Of a DNA stretch of 22,844 nt, positions 7,265 to 14,694 are shown in pieces. Within the stretch, counting starts at the first letter, position 1, and every line of letters starts with the position of its first letter. Both the position numbers and the translations under genes were made by a program. Source of the DNA: an uncultured Oscillospiraceae bacterium (GTDB lineage: Bacteria; Bacillota; Clostridia; Oscillospirales; Oscillospiraceae). The stretch is taken from positions 1 through 22,844 of the forward strand of contig CAKUJN010000031.1 of NCBI GenBank assembly GCA_934661735.1, read 5' to 3'. The notes under the pieces were generated by a model. The model worked only from the letters and a program-made list of their open reading frames with translations. It did no database searches and was not told where the DNA came from.

Positions 7265-7699
7265 CTAGAGATAGCGGCGGATGTCGTCGCAGAGCTGCTT
7301 TTCCAGACCGATCAGGCGTTTGGCGATGTTTTTGGACGTTTCGTCCGCCGCCTCGTACTGGTTGAGATAGCGGCTGAGCGACTTGACGCCCATGTTGCAG
7401 CCGTCCGTCATCAGATCCGCGACGGTTTTGTCGTCTCCGCCCGCGGCAAGCATGACGTTGGTTTTCAGCCACGACATGCCTCGCGCCACGGGGCTGGGCG
7501 ATTTGCCGCCGGCACGGTATTCGCGCAGGAGCGCCTCGACCTGACGGCCCAGATGCTCGTGGCCGGATTTGCAGACATTCAGCTGCTCGCGGAACGCAGC
7601 GTCTCTGACATGGCCCGTGACCTCACCGATGGAGGCGACGCCCATTTTGATTCCGGCGTCGCATTCGCGCAGCAGCCGGAGCGTGTCGGATTCGATCAT
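7265..7699 (-). CDS. Small helical protein, probably ferritin-like
   Basis: This 144-residue protein appears all-helical, with four amphipathic stretches (about 3-29, 33-62, 74-113, 115-144). The pattern DAGIKMGVASIGEV ... CKSGHEHLGRQV with acidic and histidine residues spaced on helices resembles the ferritin-like/DUF2383 type four-helix bundles, but I do not see a complete E-xx-H metal set, so metal binding is uncertain. ATG at 7699 is chosen for an AGGAGG upstream; a longer frame to 7780 lacks one. There is no signal peptide. The gene is monocistronic and diverges from the aconitase X genes, 190 bp away. Function is unknown; a role in metal or redox stress would be speculation. Confidence 0.7.
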   Translation of the reverse strand: MIESDTLRLLRECDAGIKMGVASIGEVTGHVRDAAFREQLNVCKSGHEHLGRQVEALLREYRAGGKSPSPVARGMSWLKTNVMLAAGGDDKTVADLMTDGCNMGVKSLSRYLNQYEAADETSKNIAKRLIGLEKQLCDDIRRYL

Positions 7700-7797
7700 A
7701 CGCTTTCCTCCTGTCCTGTGGATGGAATTATTCTGCCCGATTTTTACCGGATTAGCAGCGAAATGACCGATTGGATACACGTGCCTTCACGGTCCGG

Positions 7798-7826
7798 TTG
7801 ACCGGAGGGGAAATTTCTGTTAAAGT
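7798..7826 (+). promoter_or_regulatory. Promoter of the aconitase X genes
   Basis: TTGACC (7798-7803), a 17-bp spacer and TAAAGT (7821-7826). The -35 is good and the -10 is moderate (four of six). The transcript would start near 7833, giving a leader of about 57 nt. Confidence 0.65.
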
Positions 7827-7836
7827 GGAGACAACA

Positions 7837-7865
7837 GCGGCGCGCAGGGCAGAAACGCGCGCCGC
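7837..7865 (+). promoter_or_regulatory. GC-rich hairpin in the aconitase X leader
   Basis: A perfect 9-bp stem, GCGGCGCGC (7837-7845) with its complement (7857-7865), encloses an 11-nt loop close to the predicted transcript start. No T run follows, so it is not a terminator. It may stabilise the mRNA or bind a regulator. Confidence 0.5.
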
Positions 7866-7889
7866 GGAAGAAAAGAGAGGGTGATAAGT

Positions 7890-9179
7890 GTGGTTTCCCG
7901 TAAAATGGCGCTTACAGAGGAACAGCAGGCCATCTTCAGCGGCGAACGCGGCGAAACGCAGGCAAAGGTCATGCAGACGCTGGTCCGCTATGGAGAGCTG
8001 TTCGGCGCAGAAAAAATGGTGCCGGTGACCAGCAGATACAACCATCTGGTCACATCGTTCGGGCTGAAGGCCATCGCGCCGGTATACGCGCTGATGGATC
8101 AGCTGATCGAAGCGGGCGCAATGTCCAGGCAGCCGTTTTCAGCCGATCCGAGGCCGATGGACCCAAATGTGCCGAGCAGTTTTTTACAGAATCTGATTTT
8201 CAAAAAAATGATGTACTCCTGTCAGGACAGCTACGAGGCGCAGCTGCGAAAGCTGGGCCTGATGGACCGCGACGCGTTTACCTGCACCTGCTACATGGAT
8301 GAGGTGGGCAACCGGCCGGAAAAGGGCGACATTCTGTCGTGGTCCGAGTCATCGGCGGTGGTATACGCGAATTCGGTGCTGGGCGCGCGCTGCAACCGCA
8401 ACTCCGGCATCATCGATCTGATGGGCTCGGTAGTCGGGTTTGTGCCGTATTTCGGACTGCTGACCGACGAGGGACGAAAGGCGACGTGGATTGTGGAAAT
8501 CCGCACAACGAAAAAGCCGGAGGCACAGCTGCTTGGCTCGGCCATCGGCATGAAGGTTCTGGAAGAGGTGCCGTATGTGCGCGGGCTGGACAGGTGGCTC
8601 GGAAATGAGCTGGACGACGAGGCGTGCGCATATCTCAAGGATTTCGGCGCGGCGACGGCCTCAAACGGCTCGGTCGGCCTGTATCACATCGAGGGGCTGA
8701 CGCCCGAGGCAAGGGAGCAGGGTGAGGCGCTGATTGCGGACGGCGCACAGGTTTACGTCATCGACGATGCGGAGCTTCAGCGTGTCTATGACAGCTATCC
8801 TGTCGTGTGGAAAAACCGCGACGCTAAGCCGAAGCTGTGCTTTATGGGCTGTCCGCATATGAGCTTGCAGCAGCTGAAGGACTGGACGGAGAAAATCGAA
8901 GCGGCACTGAAGGAGGCGGGGCGCGACAAGGTCTGCATCCCCACGGTCTTTACGGCCGCACCGGCGGTATTGAAGAAGTTTGAAATGACCTCCTATGCGC
9001 CGCGCCTGAAGGCGGCAGGCGTGATCACGTCGTATATCTGCCCGCTGATGTACATGAACAATCCGCTCAGCGGCAGGCTGCCGGTTATCACGTCAAGCAA
9101 CAAGCTGCGCACCTATACCACCGCGCGCTATTACACGGATGATGAAATTCTGCGGCAAATCACGAAGGGGGGCAAATAG
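7890..9179 (+). CDS. Aconitase X, large catalytic subunit (DUF521)
   Basis: This 429-residue protein belongs to aconitase X, the third branch of the aconitase superfamily. Seen: TCTCYMDEVGNRP (131-143), YANSVLGARCNRNSG (159-173), GCPHMS (320-325), a Cys in ICPLM (384) and TSSNKLRTY (401-409), together the family's conserved blocks with candidate Fe-S cysteines. Bacterial relatives are cis-3-hydroxy-L-proline dehydratases; archaeal ones dehydrate mevalonate 5-phosphate. Both link to an iron-sulfur centre and a small swivel subunit, here the next gene. GTG at 7890 is preferred because AGAGAGG ends 9 nt before it; the GTG at 7881 touches that site. No hydroxyproline or mevalonate genes lie nearby, so the substrate is open. 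Confidence 0.9.
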   Translation: MVSRKMALTEEQQAIFSGERGETQAKVMQTLVRYGELFGAEKMVPVTSRYNHLVTSFGLKAIAPVYALMDQLIEAGAMSRQPFSADPRPMDPNVPSSFLQNLIFKKMMYSCQDSYEAQLRKLGLMDRDAFTCTCYMDEVGNRPEKGDILSWSESSAVVYANSVLGARCNRNSGIIDLMGSVVGFVPYFGLLTDEGRKATWIVEIRTTKKPEAQLLGSAIGMKVLEEVPYVRGLDRWLGNELDDEACAYLKDFGAATASNGSVGLYHIEGLTPEAREQGEALIADGAQVYVIDDAELQRVYDSYPVVWKNRDAKPKLCFMGCPHMSLQQLKDWTEKIEAALKEAGRDKVCIPTVFTAAPAVLKKFEMTSYAPRLKAAGVITSYICPLMYMNNPLSGRLPVITSSNKLRTYTTARYYTDDEILRQITKGGK

Positions 9180-9180
9180 G

Positions 9181-9624
9181 ATGAAGCAGTTTCAGGGACG
9201 CGTCGTCGCGAACGGAACGGTGACGGCTCCGGCGCTGGTATCACACGGCGGACTCAACACGCTGGCCTCGTTCCAGAAGGCGCTGCAATTCGGCGACAAA
9301 AAGGCCACCTGCGGCGACCAGAACAATCCCGACCTCTACGGCAGACAGATGGCGGGCAAAGCGCTCTGCCTGCCGCAGACCATCGGCTCGACGACCGGCG
9401 GACTGGTGCTGTACTGTGCGTGCTCCATGCACCGGCAGCCGGCGTGCATGCTTTTCTCCCAGCCGATTGACTCACTGGCGGCAGCGGGTGCGATTCTGGC
9501 CGATGTGTGGCTGGAGGATGTGTCGATGCCGGTCATCGACTCGCTGGGCGCGGAATTTCTGGACTATGTAAAGAATGATATGGAAATCCGCGTGCTGGAC
9601 GGCGGCATTGTGGAAGTGGAATAA
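9181..9624 (+). CDS. Aconitase X, small swivel subunit (DUF126)
   Basis: This 147-residue protein is the swivel domain that closes over the active site of the large subunit. Seen: GKALCLPQTIGSTTGG (59-74), the family's loop normally rich in glycine and serine, followed by the strand-helix pattern through QPIDSLAAAGAILADVWLE. ATG at 9181 lies one base after the large-subunit stop and uses the AAGGGGGG inside that gene's end, so the two are translationally coupled, as expected of a 1:1 complex. In many bacteria the two parts are fused; here they are separate, as in archaea and many Firmicutes. The terminator at 9750-9779 ends the unit. Confidence 0.9.
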   Translation: MKQFQGRVVANGTVTAPALVSHGGLNTLASFQKALQFGDKKATCGDQNNPDLYGRQMAGKALCLPQTIGSTTGGLVLYCACSMHRQPACMLFSQPIDSLAAAGAILADVWLEDVSMPVIDSLGAEFLDYVKNDMEIRVLDGGIVEVE

Positions 9625-9652
9625 ACGGGACGCCCGCGGCGTGCCGGAACTC

Positions 9653-9688
9653 TGCAGGGGCCGACGACTCTGTCCCTCCGCAGGGGGT
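9653..9688 (+). repeat. GTAGGGGC-type repeat fragment
   Basis: TGCAGGGGCCGACGACTCTG followed by TCCCTCCGCAGGGGG resembles the TGTAGGGGCGGGCGACTCTG end of the 6710-7062 element. It is a single degraded module between convergent genes. Confidence 0.6.
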
Positions 9689-9749
9689 ATCCAAAAGATG
9701 GACAGGCGCTGTGAAGAAACACCTTTGGAGTGATGATTGCAGTGCAAAA

Positions 9750-9779
9750 AAACCGGCAGCCCATACGGGCTGCCGGTTT
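9750..9779. terminator. Bidirectional terminator between convergent genes
   Basis: A perfect 13-bp stem (9750-9762 with 9767-9779, loop ATAC) is flanked by an A run on the left and TTTT on the right. It can end both the aconitase X transcript and the purine permease transcript. Confidence 0.93.
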
Positions 9780-9791
9780 TGTATCTGCTTA

Positions 9792-11216
9792 TCAGTGGGT
9801 CAGGAAGAACATCAGGGCGAAGAGAACCGTGATGATCCAGGTGCCCGCATTGACTTCCTTGATCTTGCCGGTGAAGATCTTGATGAACACATAGGAGATC
9901 AGGCCGAACGCGATACCATAGGAGATATTGTAGGTCAGCGGCATGATCGCAATGGTCAGGAAGCCGACAACCGCGGCTGCGGGATCGTCCCATTCGATGT
10001 TGCGGACGTTCGCCATCATCAGAACGCCGACATAGATCAGAGCGGCGGCGCAGGCGTAGGTCGGGATCAGCTGTGCGACCGGTGCGAGGAACATGGCGAT
10101 GAAGAACAGCGCGGCGGTTGCCATGGAGGCAAGACCGGTGCGGCCGCCCTCAGCGACGCCCGCGGAGGACTCGACGAAGGTGGTGACGGTGGAGGTGCCG
10201 CAGACAGCGCCGCAGCAGGTGGCGATGGCGTCGGCCAGCATGGCCTTGTCCATGTTGGGCACGTCGCCTTCCGGCGTCAGCATGTTGCCGCAGGCGCATG
10301 CGCCGTACAGCGTGCCGAGGGTATCGAACATATCAACCATGCAGAATGCCAGCATGGAGGTAACGAACATGACGATGAACGCACCGGTGCCGTTGGCACT
10401 GATGTAGGCGGAGAAGTCAAAGCCCTCGGTAAAGACCTTGCCGACGGCCTGCGTGCCGAAGTCCTTGAACGCGCCGAAGAAGTCGGAGGTCAGATTCGGT
10501 GCAATCGCCGTGTCATAGAAGCCGGAGACAGTGAGCAGGCCGATGACATAGTACAGAACGGCAGAGCCAAGGATGCCCCACAGGACCGCGCCCTTGACCT
10601 TCTTCTTAGACATCGCGCCGATGGCAAAGACCGTGATGATTGTCAGCAGCATCGGGAAAATCTGCGCCCAGGTCACACCGCCGGAGAATACGTTGAACGA
10701 GGCGAGGCTGACCAGCGTAGAGGAGTTGAGCACGACGATACCGGCATTTTGCAGGCCGATAAAGGCGATGAACAGGCCGATGCCGGCGGAGATGGCGACC
10801 TTGACGGACTGCGGAATGGCGTCGAAGATCAGCTTGCGCAGGCCGGTGACGGTCAACAGGACGAACACGATACCGTCGACCAGAACCATGACCAGCGCGT
10901 TGGCATAGCTCAGGCCGATGCCGACGCAGACGGTGTAGACGAAGTAGGCGTTCAGGCCCATGCCGGACGCCTGTGCCAGCGGCAGGTTGGACAGCAGGCC
11001 GATCAGGACGGTGCCGATAACGGCGGAAATGGCCGTCGCGATATAGATCGCACCGTAGCTGACGCCGAGAACGTCGGTTCCGTCATTGAACGGGTTGGAG
11101 AACATGCCGGCGTTGACCATCAGGATGTAGGCCATCGCCATGAACGTCGTAATGCCCGCCATGATTTCGGTACGGACAGTCGTTCCATGTTCTTTCAGAT
11201 GAAATCTCTTTTCCAT
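9792..11216 (-). CDS. NCS2 family purine permease (AzgA/PbuG-like)
   Basis: This 474-residue membrane protein should import nucleobases such as hypoxanthine, guanine or adenine. Seen: TEIMAGITTFMAMAYILMVN near the N-terminus, SGMGLNAYFVYTV, and GTSTVTTFVESSAG followed by GGRTGLAS, all hallmarks of the AzgA branch of NCS2, with about 12-14 helices. ATG at 11216 has AAGGAG upstream; extending to 11366 would run through the promoter. It is monocistronic, ending at the shared terminator 9750-9779. Relatives are often controlled by a purine riboswitch, but the short leader here holds none that I can see. Which base is carried cannot be told from sequence. Confidence 0.94.
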   Translation of the reverse strand: MEKRFHLKEHGTTVRTEIMAGITTFMAMAYILMVNAGMFSNPFNDGTDVLGVSYGAIYIATAISAVIGTVLIGLLSNLPLAQASGMGLNAYFVYTVCVGIGLSYANALVMVLVDGIVFVLLTVTGLRKLIFDAIPQSVKVAISAGIGLFIAFIGLQNAGIVVLNSSTLVSLASFNVFSGGVTWAQIFPMLLTIITVFAIGAMSKKKVKGAVLWGILGSAVLYYVIGLLTVSGFYDTAIAPNLTSDFFGAFKDFGTQAVGKVFTEGFDFSAYISANGTGAFIVMFVTSMLAFCMVDMFDTLGTLYGACACGNMLTPEGDVPNMDKAMLADAIATCCGAVCGTSTVTTFVESSAGVAEGGRTGLASMATAALFFIAMFLAPVAQLIPTYACAAALIYVGVLMMANVRNIEWDDPAAAVVGFLTIAIMPLTYNISYGIAFGLISYVFIKIFTGKIKEVNAGTWIITVLFALMFFLTH

Positions 11217-11285
11217 GAAAACACTCCTTATCTTTCTCTTTTCGCAGTCGTCCGGCTTTGCGTCCGGCTGCGGAATTCTATGTGT

Positions 11286-11315
11286 ATCATAGCATATTCC
11301 GGCCCCGTTTGACAA
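11286..11315 (-). promoter_or_regulatory. Promoter of the purine permease gene
   Basis: On the minus strand TTGTCA (11310-11315), an 18-bp spacer and TATGAT (11286-11291); each hexamer is one base from consensus. The ~65-nt leader contains CGTCCGGCT twice at a 12-bp interval (11249-11257 and 11261-11269). Confidence 0.8.
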
Positions 11316-11460
11316 CCGTTCCCGCCGGTCGGGGTCTCTTCCGCTTTCTCTCCGTTTTTTCGCCATTCCCGAACAGTATCACCATGTCGAACGCACCGTT
11401 CTTAACGATTCCTGAACTTTTTCGTCGTTTTCGGCATTGGCGAATTCTGCTTTTTCGTGT

Positions 11461-11497
11461 AAAAGCACAATTCCAAATACCTGATTTTGGTGCTTTT
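11461..11497. repeat. Interrupted inverted repeat upstream of the permease
   Basis: AAAAGCAC (11461-11468) pairs with GTGCTTTT (11490-11497), and inside them CCAAAT pairs with ATTTTGG allowing one bulge. It lies between the rmlA-like terminator and the permease promoter. It might be a second terminator or a protein site; no function can be assigned. Confidence 0.5.
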
Positions 11498-11505
11498 GCG
11501 AATGG

Positions 11506-11532
11506 AAAAGCGCCGCCGGATTTCTCCGGCGG
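11506..11532 (-). terminator. Rho-independent terminator of the RmlA-like gene
   Basis: An 8-bp stem CCGCCGGA/TCCGGCGG (11513-11532, loop of four) is followed on the minus strand by GCGCTTTT. It lies 45 bases past the stop codon at 11578. Confidence 0.82.
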
Positions 11533-11577
11533 TGCACAGGTGCATCAGAATGCTTTGCGCGAAACCACCGCGCAGGG

Positions 11578-12453
11578 TTATGCCTCTTCCTTCAGGCTCA
11601 GAATATACTGTCCGTATGCGGTCTGGCGCATCGCCCCGCCCAGCTCGCGCATCTGCGCATAGCTGATAAAGCCCATCCGCCACGCAGCCTCCTCCAGACA
11701 GGCAATCTGACAACCGCTCTGGGTCTGATGGCGCATGACCATGTCCGCTGCGCGCAGAAGGCTCTGCGCGTTGCCCGCGTCCATCCATGTGATCTCCTCC
11801 GGCAGGCGCACCACGCGCAGCCGCCCCTGCTCCAGATAGATGCGGTTGAGATCAGTGATTTCCAGCTCGCCGCGCGCAGAAGGCTTCAGCTCCCGCGCCA
11901 GCGCGCACACGTCGCTGCCGTAGAAATAAAGTCCTGGCACAATCAGATTGGATTTCGGATGCTGCGGCTTTTCCTCGATGGAAATCGCGCGGCCATCCGC
12001 GCCCATCTCCACCACGCCGAACGGACGCGGGTCGTCCACCGGATAGCCGAACACCACCGCACCGCCGCTTGCGGCCTCCTGCGCGGCCTCACGGAAGCAG
12101 CCGGCAAAGCCGCCGCCGCAGAAAATATTGTCGCCCAGAATCAGGCAGACCTCCTCGCCGCCCGCAAACTGCTCACCCAGAAGAAACGCATCGGCAATGC
12201 CGCGCTGAACCTTCTGAATCCGGTAGGAGATGCGCAGGCCCAGATCGGACCCGTCGCCCAGCAGCTTGACAAACGCGTACATCTCATCCGGCGGCACGAT
12301 CAGCAGAATGTCGCGGATTCCCGCCTGCATCAGCACCGCAATCGGATAGTAGATCAGCGGCTTGTCATAGACCGGCAGCAGCGGCTTGCACACCGGCAGC
12401 GTCATGGGATACATCCGCGTTCCCTTTCCGGCTGCCAAAACGATTCCTTTCAT
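11578..12453 (-). CDS. RmlA-like sugar-1-phosphate nucleotidyltransferase
   Basis: This 291-residue enzyme joins a nucleotide to a sugar-1-phosphate; the family archetype makes dTDP-glucose. Seen: the nucleotide loop GIVLAAGKGTRMYP (3-16), PVYDKPLIYYP (27-37), LGDN (106-109) with metal ligand Asp108, EEKP (160-163), GELEITDLN (195-203) and WMDAGN (223-228) with the second metal aspartate. Length equals that of RmlA. It departs from canonical RmlA in the glycine loop (AAGKGTRM rather than GGSGTRL) and in the segment SYRIQKVQRGIADAF. No rmlB, rmlC or rmlD is beside it. The start has a strong AGGAGG; upstream TATACT (12496-12501) is a possible -10 without a clear -35. The sugar is not certain. 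Confidence 0.88.
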   Translation of the reverse strand: MKGIVLAAGKGTRMYPMTLPVCKPLLPVYDKPLIYYPIAVLMQAGIRDILLIVPPDEMYAFVKLLGDGSDLGLRISYRIQKVQRGIADAFLLGEQFAGGEEVCLILGDNIFCGGGFAGCFREAAQEAASGGAVVFGYPVDDPRPFGVVEMGADGRAISIEEKPQHPKSNLIVPGLYFYGSDVCALARELKPSARGELEITDLNRIYLEQGRLRVVRLPEEITWMDAGNAQSLLRAADMVMRHQTQSGCQIACLEEAAWRMGFISYAQMRELGGAMRQTAYGQYILSLKEEA

Positions 12454-12535
12454 TCCGGTATCCTCCTGTCACTGGTGTTGCGTCCTTACAGCTCCAGTAT
12501 AGCCGATTTGCGCCGGAAAAGCTATCCCTCAGTTT

Positions 12536-13240
12536 TCAGCCGAGCGCCGTCCACCATTCGCCGCATTCCGTCTCCTCGGCCGTGTGGCTGACGGACGCCT
12601 CCTGCACGTCAAGGAAATACCACGCACGCGTGTCGGCGTTGTCGCTCCAGAGCTCCATGCCGACGCACAGCCCGTCCAGCGACGCGGGCGTCCGGCCCAG
12701 AAGGCGGTTGAAAATCTGCATGAATTCCGCGCGCGTCAGCGCATCGTCCGGCCGGAACACCGCGCCGTCAAAGCCCATGACCCAGCCGTTTCCGGCGGCA
12801 AAGCTGATTTCCTGTGCTTTCCAGCCCGCGCTCAGCTGCGGCAGCGCCTCCGATGCGCCCTGTACATGCGAAACGCGTGTCAGTGCCAGCGCCAGCTCCG
12901 TCCGGCTGACGCCCGCGTCCGGTCGGAACGTGCCGTCGGAAAAGCCGTACAGAACGCCAAGCTCGGTCGCGGCCGTGATCGCCCGATAGGCCCAATGCGC
13001 GGGCGACACGTCGGAAAAGCACGTCTCATGCCGGTCCAGCTCCTCCCGCACGGACGGCTCCGCCATGCGGTAGAGCACCTGCGCCAGCTGCGCGCGCGTC
13101 AGCGTCTGTTCCGGCCGCACCGTGCCGTCCGGAAAGCCGCCGATGTATGCCTCATGCTGCGCCGCAGCGGCGAATGCCTGTCCCGTCAGCGCCGCCGCAA
13201 GCAGAACGCAGAAAAATATCCGAATCAACCTCTTTTGCAT
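12536..13240 (-). CDS. Secreted S-layer-homology (SLH) protein
   Basis: This 234-residue protein starts with a signal peptide (1-24, cleavage likely after AFA) and consists almost wholly of three SLH modules: about 28-60 (GGFPDGTVRPEQTLTRAQ), 74-123 (FSDVSPAHWAY ... GFSDGTFRPDAGVSRTE) and 138-182 (GFDGAVFRPDDALTRAE). SLH triplets hold proteins on the secondary cell-wall polymer of Gram-positive cells. The remaining C-terminal ~50 residues, rich in acidic and tryptophan residues, match no domain I know. ATG at 13240 follows GGAGGG. Downstream 82 nt lies the RmlA-like gene with no clear terminator between, so co-transcription is possible. What it displays or binds is unknown. Confidence 0.88.
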   Translation of the reverse strand: MQKRLIRIFFCVLLAAALTGQAFAAAAQHEAYIGGFPDGTVRPEQTLTRAQLAQVLYRMAEPSVREELDRHETCFSDVSPAHWAYRAITAATELGVLYGFSDGTFRPDAGVSRTELALALTRVSHVQGASEALPQLSAGWKAQEISFAAGNGWVMGFDGAVFRPDDALTRAEFMQIFNRLLGRTPASLDGLCVGMELWSDNADTRAWYFLDVQEASVSHTAEETECGEWWTALG

Positions 13241-13392
13241 GTGTTTCCCTCCCTGCCGCCATTGTGCCACAGGGTGCGGGTGCGTTTTTGTCGGAATTGA
13301 CACAGTGTGAAATTTTTTGTCCGAGGGTTCCGGCCGGCACCGGAGGCCCAGTTACATTGTCACTGCAAAAACGGCAGTCAGGTGCAAACCGG

Positions 13393-13423
13393 AAAAAGGC
13401 CCTCCCCGTTTGGGGAGGGCCTT
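13393..13423 (-). terminator. Rho-independent terminator of the NahK-like gene
   Basis: A perfect 12-bp stem (13396-13407 with 13412-13423, 4-nt loop) is followed on the minus strand by TTTTT. It starts six bases past the stop codon at 13429. Confidence 0.94.
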
Positions 13424-13428
13424 CATTT

Positions 13429-14496
13429 TCAGATACCGGCCACCTCATGCAGAATGCTCTGCATTTCGTCCCATTTCCGCTCCATGTCCGTCACCAGCTT
13501 CAGCTGCGTGCGGGCACGGTCCAGATTGTGGCCCTCGCGGTGGATGGAGAAATAGATATCGCCGTCGATATGGTCCTTGAGGAAGCGCAGGCCGATTTCA
13601 GCCGTGATGATTCTTGCGCCAAGCGGCAGCACCCGCAGCTCCTCCGGCGTCAGCATGCTGCCGCACTCGGCAAGATACCCCTCCAGAAACGCACGGTACA
13701 TGTCCAGACTCATACTGACCTTGCTCAAATCGCGCTCGTCCTCTTCGGCGGTGGACGCGCCGATGCGAATGGCGTCGCCGAAATCGCACGCCGTCAGGCC
13801 GGGCATGACCGTATCCAGATCCAGCACGCACAGCGGCCTGCCCGTTTTCTGATCAAACAGGACGTTGTTGAGCTTGGTGTCGTTGTGCGTCACGCGCAGC
13901 GGGAGCTTCCCCGCAGCCTGAAGCCGGCACAGCTCGCCCAGCTCCTCCTCGCGGGAAAACAGGAACTCCAGCTCCGGCCGCACGCCCGCGCAGCGGCCGC
14001 AGGGGTCGGCCTCGACGGATTCGTGCAGCTGACGGAAACGGTCGATGGTATCGTGGAAATGCGGGATTGTCTCGTGCAGCGTCTGCGCCGGAAAATGGAC
14101 CAGTGCCTTCTGGAACCGGCCGAACGCGACGGCCGCCTGATAAAAATCGTTCGTATCGCGCGGCAGCTCCAGACACATGCCGCCGGAGATAAAGTCATAG
14201 GCGCGCCAGAATTCGCCCTCGCTGTCATAGCAGTATTTGCGCCCGTCCCGGGCCGGAATCAGACGCAGCGTCCGCTGTCCAGCGTCCGGCAGGGCGGCAA
14301 TGTACTGCGTCACGGCATCAATGTTGTCGATCAGCTGCTCAGGCTGATGGAACGCCACACGGTTGATGCGCTGTAGAATATACTCATCGCCGTTGTCGCA
14401 GACAACGCGATAGGTGCGGTTGATATGGCCGTTGCCAAAGGGCTTGCATTCCACGGGCTTGCCGCGGAAGCAGAACTGCTGCATGATCTGCTGCAT
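13429..14496 (-). CDS. NahK-like N-acetylhexosamine kinase (APH fold)
   Basis: This 355-residue kinase has the aminoglycoside-phosphotransferase fold. Seen: a nucleotide-binding loop GNGHINRTYR (21-30), EYILQRIN with the ATP-anchoring region (38-45), the catalytic HNDTKLNN (204-211; D206 as base, N211 as metal ligand) and LDLDTVMPG (225-233) with metal aspartate 228. Its length and motifs match N-acetylhexosamine 1-kinases of the lacto-N-biose/galacto-N-biose pathway, which make GlcNAc- or GalNAc-1-phosphate. No lacto-N-biose phosphorylase is in the window. ATG at 14496 follows GAGGT; it has its own promoter and terminator. Related mucin-desulfatase-labelled or choline kinases are alternatives. 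Confidence 0.8.
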   Translation of the reverse strand: MQQIMQQFCFRGKPVECKPFGNGHINRTYRVVCDNGDEYILQRINRVAFHQPEQLIDNIDAVTQYIAALPDAGQRTLRLIPARDGRKYCYDSEGEFWRAYDFISGGMCLELPRDTNDFYQAAVAFGRFQKALVHFPAQTLHETIPHFHDTIDRFRQLHESVEADPCGRCAGVRPELEFLFSREEELGELCRLQAAGKLPLRVTHNDTKLNNVLFDQKTGRPLCVLDLDTVMPGLTACDFGDAIRIGASTAEEDERDLSKVSMSLDMYRAFLEGYLAECGSMLTPEELRVLPLGARIITAEIGLRFLKDHIDGDIYFSIHREGHNLDRARTQLKLVTDMERKWDEMQSILHEVAGI

Positions 14497-14533
14497 AACA
14501 GGACCTCTTTTTTCATTCTCGTTGCAGTATATG

Positions 14534-14552
14534 CGCGCCGGCAGCCGGCGCG
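14534..14552 (-). promoter_or_regulatory. Near-perfect palindrome in the NahK-like leader
   Basis: CGCGCCGGC (14534-14542) and its exact complement (14544-14552) are separated by one base. It lies between the promoter and the ribosome site, where it could be an operator for a dimeric repressor. Confidence 0.5.
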
Positions 14553-14571
14553 TGCGCATACGCGCTCTGTT

Positions 14572-14599
14572 ATTTTACCGTTTCTGACACAAAAGTCAA
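14572..14599 (-). promoter_or_regulatory. Promoter of the NahK-like gene
   Basis: On the minus strand TTGACT (14594-14599), a 16-bp spacer and TAAAAT (14572-14577). Leader length to ATG 14496 is about 70 nt. Confidence 0.78.
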
Positions 14600-14694
14600 T
14601 CTGTTTTGTACTTTCCTCGCGGGAAAACCCGCTTTTTACGCTGCTGTGTTCCGTTTTTTACCGCCGTCCGACACAAAACCGGCCCCGCACATGC

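Noticed and set aside
9711..11312. 533-residue open frame opposite the purine permease
   Set aside because: Mirror frame of a firm NCS2 gene; the translation is Asp/Gly/His-rich nonsense.
11217..11340. Purine riboswitch upstream of the permease
   Set aside because: The leader from the predicted start is only about 65 nt and lacks the conserved three-way junction bases.
14619..14637. Hairpin plus T run as a plus-strand terminator
   Set aside because: The stem is only 5 bp and there is no plus-strand gene upstream to terminate.
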